DNA of 64,000 nucleotides from DATAOG01 sp963782885 (lineage in GTDB: Bacteria; Pseudomonadota; Alphaproteobacteria; Geminicoccales; Geminicoccaceae): assembly GCA_963782885.1 (NCBI GenBank), contig CAWALL010000040.1, positions 620,001 through 684,000 on the forward strand, given 5' to 3'. This document shows positions 17,030-24,859 of the stretch, piece after piece (position 1 is the stretch's first letter; each line of letters begins with the position of its first letter). Position numbers and translations under genes: made by a program. The notes below the pieces were generated by a model that was not told where the DNA came from, ran no database searches, and saw nothing but the letters and a program-made list of their open reading frames with translations.

Positions 17030-17607
17030 TCAGAGCTCGGTCCTGGGTGGCATGGTGTAGTCGGCCACGGCCGGCGGCTTGGCGCATGACACCGGCGCGG
17101 GCTTCGGCGCCGGGCAGGACCGGCGGCCGGCTTCGGCGCAGGCGCTGCGGTCCCTGCCGGCGGTGGCGCCGCGCCGGCCCCCGGCGTGGCCGCGCCGGCT
17201 GCGGCCGCTTTGGGCTTCTCCTCGTCGAGCGACCAGCGGCCCGGGCCGATCCGGCAGCCGGTGCCCTCGATCTCAACCTTGGGCGCGCCGACCCGCTCGA
17301 GCGTGCGGCGATAGTCGCGACATGGGGTGCGCGAATCACGATAGAACGTGCGCTCGATCGTAATCGTCCCGCTGCTGCCGGTGGCCGGATTGGTCCAGGG
17401 GACGGCGACGCCGGACTTCTGCGCCTCGAGCGCCTTGTTGACCAAGGGCCCGACATAGTCCTCGTCCGCATCCGCCTGCGCGGCGACGTGCCGCGGCTCG
17501 CCAGCCCCTGCGATGCACAGCACCGCCACCGTCAGCGCGACCAGCCGGCGGCGACGCGGCGTGCGCTCTCTGGCGCAGTTCCGGCTGGCGGGCAGGCCCC
17601 CCTGCAT
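17030..17607 (-). pseudogene. Secreted 17-kDa surface-antigen-like protein, apparent frameshift near the C-terminus
   Basis: First gene of the stator-like operon. The start MQGGLPASR has a GGGGGAA ribosome site. A basic N-terminus and hydrophobic LVALTVAVLCIAGAG make a signal peptide. The core (about 55-125) matches the C-terminal module of Rickettsia 17-kDa/RT0821-type outer-membrane proteins: VPWTNPATGSSGTITIERTF, CRDYRRTL and GCRIGPGRWSLDE. An Ala/Pro-rich tail follows. Around 17105-17115 the frame must shift by one base to read APKPAPVSCAKPPAVADYT to a TGA at 17030, which is 8 bp before the kinase start. Without the shift the frame runs on through the kinase gene. A sequencing indel or a real, mild lesion in a Pro-rich tail are both possible; the conserved module is unaffected. 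Confidence 0.72.
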
Positions 17608-17893
17608 CTACCATTCCCCCGCTCGCGCATCGGCTGTCCGGGCCGGACCCTCGCCAGCGCGCGGCGTTTTGCGGACTCCTGATGCTCGTATGACCCCTTC
17701 CCGTTCGAGCCGTCCAGATCCGCTGCCGTTGCCGGCCGGCGAATGCGGGGAAACGGCCGGACTTGTAAGGGTCACCGGCCAAATATATCTCATTCAGCAG
17801 GACGGCTAAATCAAGGTTGGTAACTTGACCGGCGCCGCCGGGGGCCGTGTGGCGACGGCCGTGGGCATCCGAGCGGTGCGGGGAGGACATCGG
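17608..17893. promoter_or_regulatory. Divergent promoter region between stator-like operon and lipoprotein gene
   Basis: 286 bp without a convincing gene. It must hold the promoters for the minus-strand seven-gene operon and the plus-strand lipoprotein gene. It contains the most AT-rich patch of the area (AAATATATCTCATT near 17781-17794) and the plus-strand site GGGAGGA before ATG 17894. Exact promoter boxes cannot be assigned with confidence. Confidence 0.45.
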
Positions 17894-18490
17894 ATGAGGG
17901 CAGTCGCGTTGCTGCTGATCGCGGGGCTGGTGCTCGCCGGCTGCGCCCACCCGTCGAGCTCCACCTACGAGGCGGGCGAGGTCGGTCGGACCATCGAGAC
18001 CGAGAAAGGCTCGGTCGTGTCCTCGCGCATGGTGAAGGTCGCCGGCGAATCCAACGCGGTCGGACCGCTCGCCGGTGGCGCCCTGGGCGCGTCGAGCTCG
18101 GCGCTGGTGTCTCGCGGCTCGGGCCTCGTGGCGGTGATCGGCGGCGTCGTCGGCGCCGGCATCGGGTATCTCACGCAGCAGAAGTTGAACAACCGCGATG
18201 GCATCGAGTACGTGCTGCAGATGGACGACGGCCGCACCGTCACGCTGGTGCAGAACAGCGCGGCCGACGAGGCGCCGTTGCCGGCCGGCACACCGGTGCT
18301 GGTGCAGGTGAGCGGGCAGTACACGCGGGTGATCGCCGATCCGCGCGCCGAGCGAGTCGGTGGCGCCGACTGGGTCAACCCGGACACGGTGCCGAACAAG
18401 AAGACGCCGGCGGTGGGGACCTCGCCGGCCGGCGCGACCGGCGAGCCGAATCGCCTCAGCGAGCCGCCGGCGGTCTCCGGGCAGCACTAG
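17894..18490 (+). CDS. Glycine-zipper outer-membrane lipoprotein (SlyB/17-kDa type)
   Basis: 198 residues. The signal peptide ends in the lipobox VLAGC, so Cys 18 should be lipidated. A glycine-zipper segment lies near residues 60-95 (GPLAGGALGASSSALV, VIGGVVGAGIGYLTQQ), as in SlyB and related envelope-integrity lipoproteins. The following YVLQMDDGRTVTLVQ and VLVQVSGQYTRVIAD form the small beta module of this family. The tail is Pro/Gly-rich. The start ATG at 17894 has GGGAGGA eight bases upstream; an upstream in-frame start at 17825 would spoil the signal peptide. It is transcribed divergently from the stator-like operon, whose first gene encodes a related envelope module, so the two may be co-regulated. 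Confidence 0.85.
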   Translation: MRAVALLLIAGLVLAGCAHPSSSTYEAGEVGRTIETEKGSVVSSRMVKVAGESNAVGPLAGGALGASSSALVSRGSGLVAVIGGVVGAGIGYLTQQKLNNRDGIEYVLQMDDGRTVTLVQNSAADEAPLPAGTPVLVQVSGQYTRVIADPRAERVGGADWVNPDTVPNKKTPAVGTSPAGATGEPNRLSEPPAVSGQH

Positions 18491-18578
18491 CCCGCGGCGC
18501 TCCGGCCCGCGCGCGCATCGGGCACCCGTCGTAGGCAGCGCCGTCGAGGTTTTGCAGGATCGTGGTCTCCGTTCGCAT

Positions 18579-18989
18579 TCATTCGCGCTGTCGATTGCCC
18601 GATTTGCGCTCTATCGAGGCCGGCTCGCGCCTCACGTCCCGCGCCCGCGCCGCCCGTCTGAGCAACATAAGCTCCAAGAAATCATCCTCGGTCATGCCCG
18701 GGAGCAGCGGCTTTGTTTCCGTGTTGTCCGTCACCTCAACCGCCTGCGCCGGCTTGCCCCAGCCGCGGTCGAGGATCGCCTGCGCGGCCGTCAGCCGCGT
18801 CGTGGCGGTGTCGCCGCTCAATTTGCCCTTGACGCCCAGTTCGAGCGTTTCGATGGCATCCCAAGTCAGAGCTCGCACGGCCTGCTTCAGATCGAGCGGA
18901 ATCGCCGGTCGACCGCCAGGATTGCCCGACTGGCCCTTCGGAAACGGCCGCCCCCGCGCCTCCCGCTGGACGCTGGTTTTCTCCGTCAT
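18579..18989 (-). CDS. DUF5681-domain protein
   Basis: 136 residues from the ATG at 18989, chosen for the GAGG a few bases upstream; the frame is open to 19058. The N-terminal GRPFPKGQSGNPGGRP is the DUF5681 signature, a short basic motif found in phage-associated and genomic-island proteins. The remainder is helical (VRALTWDAIETLELGVKG, AAQAILDRGWGKPAQAV). Members often sit beside phage terminase or portal genes, but no such neighbour is seen here. It may be a stranded phage gene or a DNA-binding accessory protein. The function is unknown. Confidence 0.72.
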   Translation of the reverse strand: MTEKTSVQREARGRPFPKGQSGNPGGRPAIPLDLKQAVRALTWDAIETLELGVKGKLSGDTATTRLTAAQAILDRGWGKPAQAVEVTDNTETKPLLPGMTEDDFLELMLLRRAARARDVRREPASIERKSGNRQRE

Positions 18990-19302
18990 ATCACCGACCT
19001 CGCATCGCTGCTCGTCGGCTGTTCTGAGCCATTTCGTGCAATGATCATCTTTCTTCATAACCCCGTGACTCAGCGGTCAGCGCTGTTCCATCCTAGGCGC
19101 CCCAAGACGCGGGGCGCCCTCCCCGGCGGCCTGCGGCTGCCCGCGGGACTGAGCATGCAACAGTCAGTCGAGCCGGTATCGTTCCGGCAAAGCGGAACCG
19201 TTCGAGCGCCACCATGGACGCGGAAGCGCGAGCCCGTATCCTGGCGGTGACTCCTTCCCGAGGTAGTCACGGTCGGTGAAGGGCGGCTTCGCGTCCCGCT
19301 CG

Positions 19303-19692
19303 TCACCACCTCCGACCGCGCCAGGACTCGCAGCCGATGCCGTCGCGGTCCCGATCATGGCTCGGCCAGTAGCCGGGCTGACCCCTTCTCGCGAGGGCCA
19401 GACCGACGGCCCGCGCTGCAGCGCAGTTCGGGGCCGACAAGAGGTGCCTGATTGTTTTCATCGGCGGCCATGGCGACAGTGTCGCAAGCCCTATGTAGGC
19501 GACGACAGCGATGCCGCCGACCAACGGCACCCTCACTTTGGCCCAGCGGTAGAAGCGCCGGAGCCTTCGGGTGCGGTCGGCGCGGCGCGACACCCTTTGG
19601 AAGCCGCGCTTCAGGCGACGTAGTTCCCTTTCTGGATCGCGGCCGTGGTGGACGCGCCAGCCCCTAGGCCAATCCCTCATCCGATCGATCAC
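19303..19692 (-). CDS. Membrane-anchored excalibur-domain protein
   Basis: 129 residues. A highly basic N-terminal third (RDPERELRRLKRGFQRVSRR) precedes a membrane helix (VPLVGGIAVVAYIGLATLS, about residues 57-76). The C-terminus is an excalibur calcium-binding motif: PNCAAARAVG, RGQPGYWPSHD, DRDRDGIGCESW. The Cys pair flanking the Asp loop is present. The domain should face the periplasm. It is a close paralog of the remnant at 2146-2340. Excalibur motifs often accompany nuclease-like extracellular proteins, but no nuclease domain is fused here. No operon partner is evident. The role is unknown. Confidence 0.8.
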   Translation of the reverse strand: MIDRMRDWPRGWRVHHGRDPERELRRLKRGFQRVSRRADRTRRLRRFYRWAKVRVPLVGGIAVVAYIGLATLSPWPPMKTIRHLLSAPNCAAARAVGLALARRGQPGYWPSHDRDRDGIGCESWRGRRW

Positions 19693-19769
19693 TCTTAGAT
19701 CAGGCGACCAGTTACGCGATGAACCATTGACCCACGCTGAAGGTCCGGAGCGAACAAGTAGGTCCGGGG

Positions 19770-19822
19770 TGGGCTGAGGACGGCTTGTTGGATCAGGGGG
19801 CGAAACGGTGAGCGATGCTCCT
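19770..19822. repeat. About 53-bp dispersed repeat, copy 1
   Basis: The block around GAGGACGGCTTG-TTGGATCAG and GGCGAA-CGGTGAG-GATGCTCCT recurs with a few mismatches at 20383-20435, where it borders an IS1595 fragment. It is probably a mobile-element end or a trace of a deleted copy. Confidence 0.6.
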
Positions 19823-19942
19823 GGCGGGGCGGCGGTTGAAAGCGGAAACCGAACTCATCGAGATTGCTCGGAGATGCTCGGGCCGGGTGACGTGAACCTC
19901 GAGGCGTTCTTGAGATTGGCGACGGCTTCTGGCCGGCTCCGT

Positions 19943-20296
19943 CTAATCCCACCAACGCCGCGCGCCGTAGTAGTCGTGTACCTGCTGGTTCCAGCCGGGA
20001 TCACCCCAGTTCGGTGTCTCGCTGGTGCCGTAGGTGGGCGCTCCTTCGAGCATGCTCTGGTCGCGATCGACCACATATCCACCTTGGCTGGTATCATAGG
20101 TGAGCACGTCCCAAGGCAGTGGATAGTAGCGATCTCCGATCCCAAGAAAGCCGCCGAACGACATGACGGCGTAGGCGACCTTCCCGGACACTTTGTCGAT
20201 CATAACAGTATGAATTGAGCCGAGCTTATCGCCCTCTCGATTGTAGACCGCCGTGCCCTCGACCTTGTCCGCTGAAATCAGGGTGCTGGTCTCCAT
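19943..20296 (-). CDS. PRC-barrel domain protein
   Basis: 117 residues, nearly all one PRC-barrel domain. It starts LISADKVEGTAVYNREGDKL and continues GSIHTVMIDKVSGKVAYAVM with SFGGFLGIGDRYYPLPWDVL, the typical sequence of small alphaproteobacterial PRC proteins. A short aromatic, Gly/Tyr-rich tail follows (WNQQVHDYYGARRWWD). The start has GGAGG upstream. Such proteins are often stress-induced and cytoplasmic; the barrel is a ligand or protein-binding fold. It appears monocistronic. An IS1595 fragment lies upstream. Confidence 0.88.
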   Translation of the reverse strand: METSTLISADKVEGTAVYNREGDKLGSIHTVMIDKVSGKVAYAVMSFGGFLGIGDRYYPLPWDVLTYDTSQGGYVVDRDQSMLEGAPTYGTSETPNWGDPGWNQQVHDYYGARRWWD

Positions 20297-20382
20297 GTCT
20301 GGCCTCCTCCATTGACGACAAATTAGCTCTCCGTGGTCCTCAGGTAGCCCGTTCGGCGACGCTTTCGCGGTAGGTCGTGGGT

Positions 20383-20435
20383 AGGGTGAGGACGGCTTGC
20401 TGGATCAGGCGGGCGAAGCGGTGGGGGATGCTCCT
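20383..20435. repeat. About 53-bp dispersed repeat, copy 2
   Basis: Second occurrence of the block described at 19770-19822. It lies at the 3' side of an internally deleted IS1595 transposase fragment, so the block may be part of the element's end. Confidence 0.6.
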
Positions 20436-20666
20436 CGCCTTGCTCGAGGTCACCAGGTAGATGGCGAGGAACCAGCGCGCCAAGCCCATTCCTCGATCAG
20501 GCGCTTCTTGTGGCTGCAGGCCTGGTCATGCCCGCAGCGCTCACAGCGGAAGCCCGCGGGCCAGCGCCGCCCGCACCAGGTACGCCCGGCACCGTGCGTC
20601 GCTGCCGAAGCGCTTCAGGAACGTCGGCAGGTCGCCCGGCAGGTCGTTCAGCAGCTCGTCGGCCAC
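20400..20666 (-). pseudogene. IS1595-type transposase fragment with internal deletion
   Basis: The minus strand starts GTG with ADELLNDLPGDLPTFLKRF, DARCRAYLVRA, the same N-terminus as the larger copy at 20834-21356. The zinc-ribbon part is broken by stops, and the frame resumes at LARWFLAIYLVTSSKA, which in the larger copy lies well downstream. About 90 bp between them are missing. The catalytic domain is absent. Confidence 0.7.
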
Positions 20667-20833
20667 GGCACTCTCTCGCCCATGTTCTTTCTTTGTTCAC
20701 TCTACCGGCCACCCCGCCCCGCGTCAAGCCTCCTGAGCCTCGTGGAGAGCTAGTTTTTCTTGATCCCTGTGTAGCAAAAGCAATGTCAAGCAATCGAATA
20801 TTTTTTTAACATTGTTATCCTAAATAATATATA

Positions 20834-21356
20834 TTATCTCTCTATATTTGCTTCGACCGCGCCGGCGACCGTCGTCTTGCCGGCTGCGCCGCGGCCGGAG
20901 CGGCCGGGCCTGGGGGCACCGACATAGGTCTCGTCGGCCTCGACCGCGCGCCAAGCGGCGCCCGCTCCGGGCGCACCATCGCGCGGCGGATCTTGTGCAG
21001 CCAGCTCCAGGCGGTCTGATAGCTGCCGAAGCCCATCTGGCGCTGGAGCTCCATCGCCGAGATCCCGCCCTTGCTCGAGGTCACCAGGTAGATCGCGAGG
21101 AACCACTTGGCGAGCCCGGTCTTGGTCTGCTCGAACAGGGTGCCGGCCAGGATCGAGTGCTGCTTGCCGCAGGCCGTGCACTCCTCGATCAGGCGTTTCT
21201 TGTGGCTGTAAGCCTGACCATGCCCGCAGCCCGCGCAGCGGAACCCGCGGGCCAACGCGCCCGCACCAGATACGCCCGGCACTTGGCGTCCGTGCCGAAG
21301 CGCTTCAGGAAGCTCGGCAGATCGCGCGGCAGATCCGTCAGCAGCTCGTCGGCCAT
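20834..21356 (-). pseudogene. IS1595-family transposase, frameshifted and truncated
   Basis: Starts ATG at 21356 with ADELLTDLPRDLPSFLKRF. A frameshift near 21250 moves coding into the frame that reads the zinc ribbon FRCAGCGHGQAYSH, ECTACGKQHSILAGT, then KWFLAIYLVTSSKGGISA and QTAWSWLHKIRRAM. A second shift near 20960 leads to VEADETYVGAPRPG, with the first catalytic acidic residue of the IS1595 DDE core. The frame stops at 20834, so most of the catalytic domain is missing. AT-rich sequence follows immediately (20790-20845), unlike the rest of the window. The copy is inactive. Confidence 0.78.
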
Positions 21357-21500
21357 ATTAATTGCCACTTGCAGAAAGCTTACAGAAACACCACTTAACA
21401 ACGAGCGGCAAATATTTCTTACAACAGTGATCGGAGGCCGCGAGCGGGTCCGATCACGGGTGCGGCCGCATGGGCGGCGGACCCGCCGCAACACTGAGAT

Positions 21501-21519
21501 ACCGCTTCTCAAGAAGGGT
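21501..21519 (+). promoter_or_regulatory. Possible ROSE-like RNA thermometer hairpin in hsp20 leader
   Basis: The leader ACCGCTTCTCAAGAAGGGT can fold into a stem: ACC pairs with GGT and CTTC pairs with GAAG around a TCAA loop, leaving one G (21504) bulged. The paired right arm contains the Shine-Dalgarno GAAGGG of the hsp20 start at 21528. ROSE thermometers in proteobacterial small heat-shock genes also hide the ribosome site in a hairpin with a bulged G. The structure is inferred by eye only. Confidence 0.5.
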
Positions 21520-21527
21520 ATTGAGCT

Positions 21528-22052
21528 ATGCGTACCTACGACTTCACGCCGCTGTTCCGTTCGAGCGTCGGTTTCGACCGCTGGAGCGACCTGTTCGACG
21601 CCGCGTCGCGCGCCGATGACAGCGCCGCCGGCTATCCGCCCTACAACATCGAGAAGATGGCCGACGACAAGTACCGAATCATGATGGCGGTCGCCGGGTT
21701 CGGCGAAAACGACCTCGAGATCACCGCGCAGGAGAACCTGCTCGTGGTCAGCGGCAACCTCGGCGAGTCGCGCGAAGGCGCCACCACCTACCTCTACCGC
21801 GGCATCGCCACGCGCGCTTTCGAGCGCCGCTTTAGCCTCGCCGATCACGTCAAGGTCGTCGGTGCGAGGCTGGCCGACGGCGTCCTGCAGGTCGACCTCG
21901 AGCGTGAGTTGCCCGAGGCGATGAAGCCGCGCCGCATCGCCGTCGAGAGCAAGCCCGCTTCGGCCACGAAGGTCGTCGAGAGCACCAAGATGATCGAGGG
22001 CGACAAGGTCACCGAGGGCAAGAAGGTCACCGAGGGCAAGAAGGCCGCCTGA
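21528..22052 (+). CDS. Small heat-shock protein Hsp20 (IbpA type)
   Basis: 174 residues. It is an ATP-independent holdase that binds unfolding proteins in the cytoplasm. The start MRTYDFTPLFRSSVGFDRW is typical of class A rhizobial/alphaproteobacterial IbpA. The alpha-crystallin core spans about 38-135, with YRIMMAVAGFGENDLEI, LLVVSG and the conserved ADGVLQVDLERELPE (A-x-G-V-L motif). The IEV/IxI-like C-terminal contact is present as PRRIAVES. The tail has a short repeat, KVTEGKKVTEGKKAA. Expression is probably controlled by the leader hairpin at 21501-21519, and a terminator follows. No lesions are seen. Confidence 0.93.
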   Translation: MRTYDFTPLFRSSVGFDRWSDLFDAASRADDSAAGYPPYNIEKMADDKYRIMMAVAGFGENDLEITAQENLLVVSGNLGESREGATTYLYRGIATRAFERRFSLADHVKVVGARLADGVLQVDLERELPEAMKPRRIAVESKPASATKVVESTKMIEGDKVTEGKKVTEGKKAA

Positions 22053-22098
22053 TCGGCCCATCTCCACGGCTGCCCCGCGCGCGGGGCAGCCGATCGGA

Positions 22099-22135
22099 GG
22101 CCGTCCGCCGTGTTAGCGGGCGGCCTTCTCTTTTT
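22099..22135 (+). terminator. Rho-independent terminator of hsp20
   Basis: GGCCGTCCGCC, loop GTGTTAGC, then GGGCGGCC forms a strong GC stem followed by TTCTCTTTTT. A second GC hairpin (TGCCCCGCGCGCGGGGCA) lies just upstream at 22071-22088. Confidence 0.8.
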
Positions 22136-22200
22136 CGGGCACAGGCCAAAGAGAGATATGCCTCCGGGTCAAGTCCTGTGTGCGTGAACTTGTCATTTGT

Positions 22201-22977
22201 TCTCAGCGGCACGTTGGACGGCAAAGCCACGAAATGGACCTGCGCCGCCTGCTCGAGGCGACGCCCGACCTCACGCTGGCCGAGCTCCAAACCGAGCTGC
22301 AGCGGCACTGCGGGGTGCGGGCCGGGCTCTCGACGACCCAAACGCACTCCGCCGGATCGGCCTGCGGCATAAAAAAGTCCTTAAGAGCGGCCGAGCAGGA
22401 TCGCCCCGACGTCGCTGGCCAACGCCGGCGGTGGCGCGTCTGGCAGCGCTTCATGGACCCGGCGCGGTTCGTCTTTGTCGACGAGACCGGCACCGCCACC
22501 AACATGGCCCGGCGCTACGGCCGCGGCCCGCGCGGCGAGCGCCTGGTCGCCGCCGTGCCGCACGGCCACTGGCGGACCACGACCTTCGGGGCGGGGCTCC
22601 GGCAGAGCGGCGTGATCGCGCCCCTGGTCCTCGACGGACCGATGACCGGCCGCGCGTTGCGCGCCTACGTCGAGCAATTCCTGGCGCCAGAGCTGGCGCC
22701 GGCGGACGTGGTCGTGCTCGACAATCTCGCCGCCCACAAGGTCGACGGCGTCCGCCAAGCGCTCGCCGCGGCCGCCGCCTCGGTTCTCTACCTGCCGCCG
22801 TACTCGCCCGACCTGAACCCGATCGAGCAGCTGTTCGCCAAGCTCAAGGCGCTGTTGCGCAAGGCCGCGGCGCGGACCAAGGACGAGCTCTGGTCGACCA
22901 TCGGCCGCCTCCTCGCCACCGCCCCGCCAGCCGAATGCGCCCGCTATCTCCACCACTGCGAATATGCATCTATCTAA
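22201..22977 (+). pseudogene. IS630-family transposase remnant (DDE_3 type)
   Basis: A different IS630 subgroup from copies A and B. The N-terminal helix-turn-helix region is missing; the frame begins near DLRRLLEATPDLTLAELQTE. A short stretch (about 22330-22370) is out of frame, since the second plus-strand frame gives ALRRIGLRHKK there. From ARFVFVDETGTATNMARRYG onward it is intact, with LDNLAAHKVDGVRQ, YLPPYSPDLNPIEQLFAKLK and the TKDELWSTI helix, which hold the DDE residues. Lacking the DNA-binding domain, it should be inactive. Terminal repeats could not be defined. Confidence 0.78.
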
Positions 22978-22997
22978 GATGAAAATGCTCTAGCCTG

Positions 22998-24284
22998 CTA
23001 ATGAAGCCCGGCGATGCGGGGCAGCCAGAGCACGGTCTGCGGCAGGTAGGTGATCGCCAGCAACACCAGGATCTGGACCGCGTAGAAGGGGAGGAGGGCG
23101 ATCGACAGGCGCGACATCGGCAGCCGCGCGATCGCGGCGATCACGAACAGGCTGGAACCGACCGGCGGCGTGTTGATCCCGATCAGAAGATTGACCACCA
23201 CGACCAGCGCGAAGTGAATCGGATCAACGCCGAAGCTCGCGGCGACCGGCCCCAAAATCGGCACGAAGATCAGGATCGCCGGCACCGTGTCGAGAAAGCA
23301 GCCGACCACCAGCAGGAACAGGTTGATGATCGCGAGGAATACGTAGCGATCGGAGGACAGGCTCGCGAACAGCTTGGTGGTCAGGGTCGGAATGTCCTCG
23401 ATCGCGAGGAACCAGGCAAAGATGCTCGAGGTGGCGACCAGCAGCATGACGATGCCGGTGGTCTGCGCGCTCTCGATCAGCACGGTATAGAGCTGGCGCG
23501 GGAGGATCGTGCGATAAAAACCCATGGTCAGGAGCAGCGAGTAGGCCACCAGCACGGCTGCCAACTCGGTCGCCGTGAACACGCCCCCCAAGATGCCGCC
23601 GACCACAATCACGGGCCCCACCATGACCGGCAGGGCGCGCAGCATGATGCCGGCGGTCTCCGACCAGGGCTCCCGATCGAGCGCCACCAGCCCCTGTTGT
23701 TTCCGGCACATGACATAGGCCAGCACCATCAGGCTGAGCCCGATCAGCAGCCCCGGAACGACGCCGCCAAGGAACAGGGCGCCGACCGAGAGCTTGCTCG
23801 GGATTGCGTAGATCACCATGACCAGGCTCGGTGGAATGATCGGCCCCATGACCGCGGCGGAGATGGTGAGCGCTGCGGAGAATTCGGGCCGGTAGCCCTT
23901 CTCGCGCATCATCGGCAACATGATCGAGCCGAGGGCTGCGGCATCGGCGGTGGCGGAGCCCGACACGCCGGCCATCAGCATGTTGGCGAGCACGTTGGCC
24001 TGGGCTAGGCCGCCGCGCACGCGCCCTACCAGCAGGTCGACGAACCGCACCAGATGCGTGATCACCTTGCCCTCGACCAGGATGTTGCCGGCCAGGATGA
24101 ACAGCGCGAGCGCAAGCAGCGGGTACGAGTTCATGCCCGAGAACAGGCGCTGCGCCACGACATAGCCCGAGCCGAGACCGCTCAACGCCAACCCAGCGAC
24201 CGCGACGATGCCCATGGCGAACGCGATCGGCACGCCGACCACCAGGATCGCGACCAACAGGACGACCAGCGCCAGCATGATCAT
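22998..24284 (-). CDS. dctM: TRAP transporter large permease DctM
   Basis: Main channel subunit of a tripartite ATP-independent periplasmic transporter, 428 residues with about twelve hydrophobic helices. Family hallmarks include VGVPIAFAMGI near the N-terminus, ALFILAGNILVEG, the GVSGSATADAAALGSIMLP motif and GGVFTATELAAVLVAYSL. It uses an ion gradient to drive uptake of an organic acid-like solute. The start overlaps the dctQ stop by four bases. The gene order dctP-dctQ-dctM is standard. The stop TAG lies close to the end of an IS630 remnant that may separate it from former neighbours. Confidence 0.93.
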   Translation of the reverse strand: MIMLALVVLLVAILVVGVPIAFAMGIVAVAGLALSGLGSGYVVAQRLFSGMNSYPLLALALFILAGNILVEGKVITHLVRFVDLLVGRVRGGLAQANVLANMLMAGVSGSATADAAALGSIMLPMMREKGYRPEFSAALTISAAVMGPIIPPSLVMVIYAIPSKLSVGALFLGGVVPGLLIGLSLMVLAYVMCRKQQGLVALDREPWSETAGIMLRALPVMVGPVIVVGGILGGVFTATELAAVLVAYSLLLTMGFYRTILPRQLYTVLIESAQTTGIVMLLVATSSIFAWFLAIEDIPTLTTKLFASLSSDRYVFLAIINLFLLVVGCFLDTVPAILIFVPILGPVAASFGVDPIHFALVVVVNLLIGINTPPVGSSLFVIAAIARLPMSRLSIALLPFYAVQILVLLAITYLPQTVLWLPRIAGLH

Positions 24285-24850
24285 GCGCCGCCCTCGCGCC
24301 GGCGCCAGCCCGGCAGGAGGCGGGAACAGAGCTCGAGCAGGTGCAGGATCGATGCCACCGCCATCAGCGTCGCCGCGACCGGCGTGATCATGTACGGGAC
24401 CGACATCGGCAGGCGCAGCGCAGTCGACGGCTGCGCGCCGGCCAGGAAGGCGAGTTGCACCCCGCCATAGACCAGCACCAGCAGAAAAATCACCACCAGC
24501 AGCTGGCCGAAGAGGCGCAGCAGCACCAGCAGCGGCCGGGTCGTATCGGGCGGAATCAGCTCGAACGCCATGTGGCCGTCGCTGCCGAGCGCGCGATAGG
24601 CGCCGAGCAGCGAGATGTAGACCAGGAGGAAGCCGGCCAGCTCCTCCGGCCAGGGCAGGGCGGCGCGAAACCCGTAGCGCAGGACGACCTGCAGGAACAG
24701 AATGCCGGCGATGATCAGGATGCCGGCAGCGAGCGTGGCGTCGATCGCGCGGTTCAAGACGGCGGCCAGCCGCCGCAATGCGGTCAAGGGCACCTCCGGA
24801 GCGAAGAGGCGAGGCGGAGCGCCCGAGTAAGGCGGGCGCTCCGATGGCAT
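24281..24850 (-). CDS. dctQ: TRAP transporter small permease DctQ
   Basis: Up to 189 residues with four membrane helices (LAAGILIIAGILFLQVVLRY; ELAGFLLVYISLLGAYRAL; LLRLFGQLLVVIFLLVLVYG; YMITPVAATLMAVASI). The motif PWPEELAGFLLVY is typical of DctQ. It joins DctM to make the membrane complex. The ATG at 24850 lies 9 bp after the dctP stop but has no clear ribosome site; a TTG at 24787 behind CGGAGG is an attractive alternative and would remove 21 unusual Pro-rich residues. The end overlaps dctM. Confidence 0.9.
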   Translation of the reverse strand: MPSERPPYSGAPPRLFAPEVPLTALRRLAAVLNRAIDATLAAGILIIAGILFLQVVLRYGFRAALPWPEELAGFLLVYISLLGAYRALGSDGHMAFELIPPDTTRPLLVLLRLFGQLLVVIFLLVLVYGGVQLAFLAGAQPSTALRLPMSVPYMITPVAATLMAVASILHLLELCSRLLPGWRRREGGA

Positions 24851-24859
24851 CGCGTGCGG

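Noticed and set aside
11451..17607. Calling the kinase/FHA/vWA operon a type VI secretion cluster
   Set aside because: No TssB, TssC, TssH, TssJKLM or Hcp/VgrG gene is present; only the signalling parts resemble the T6SS phosphorylation pathway.
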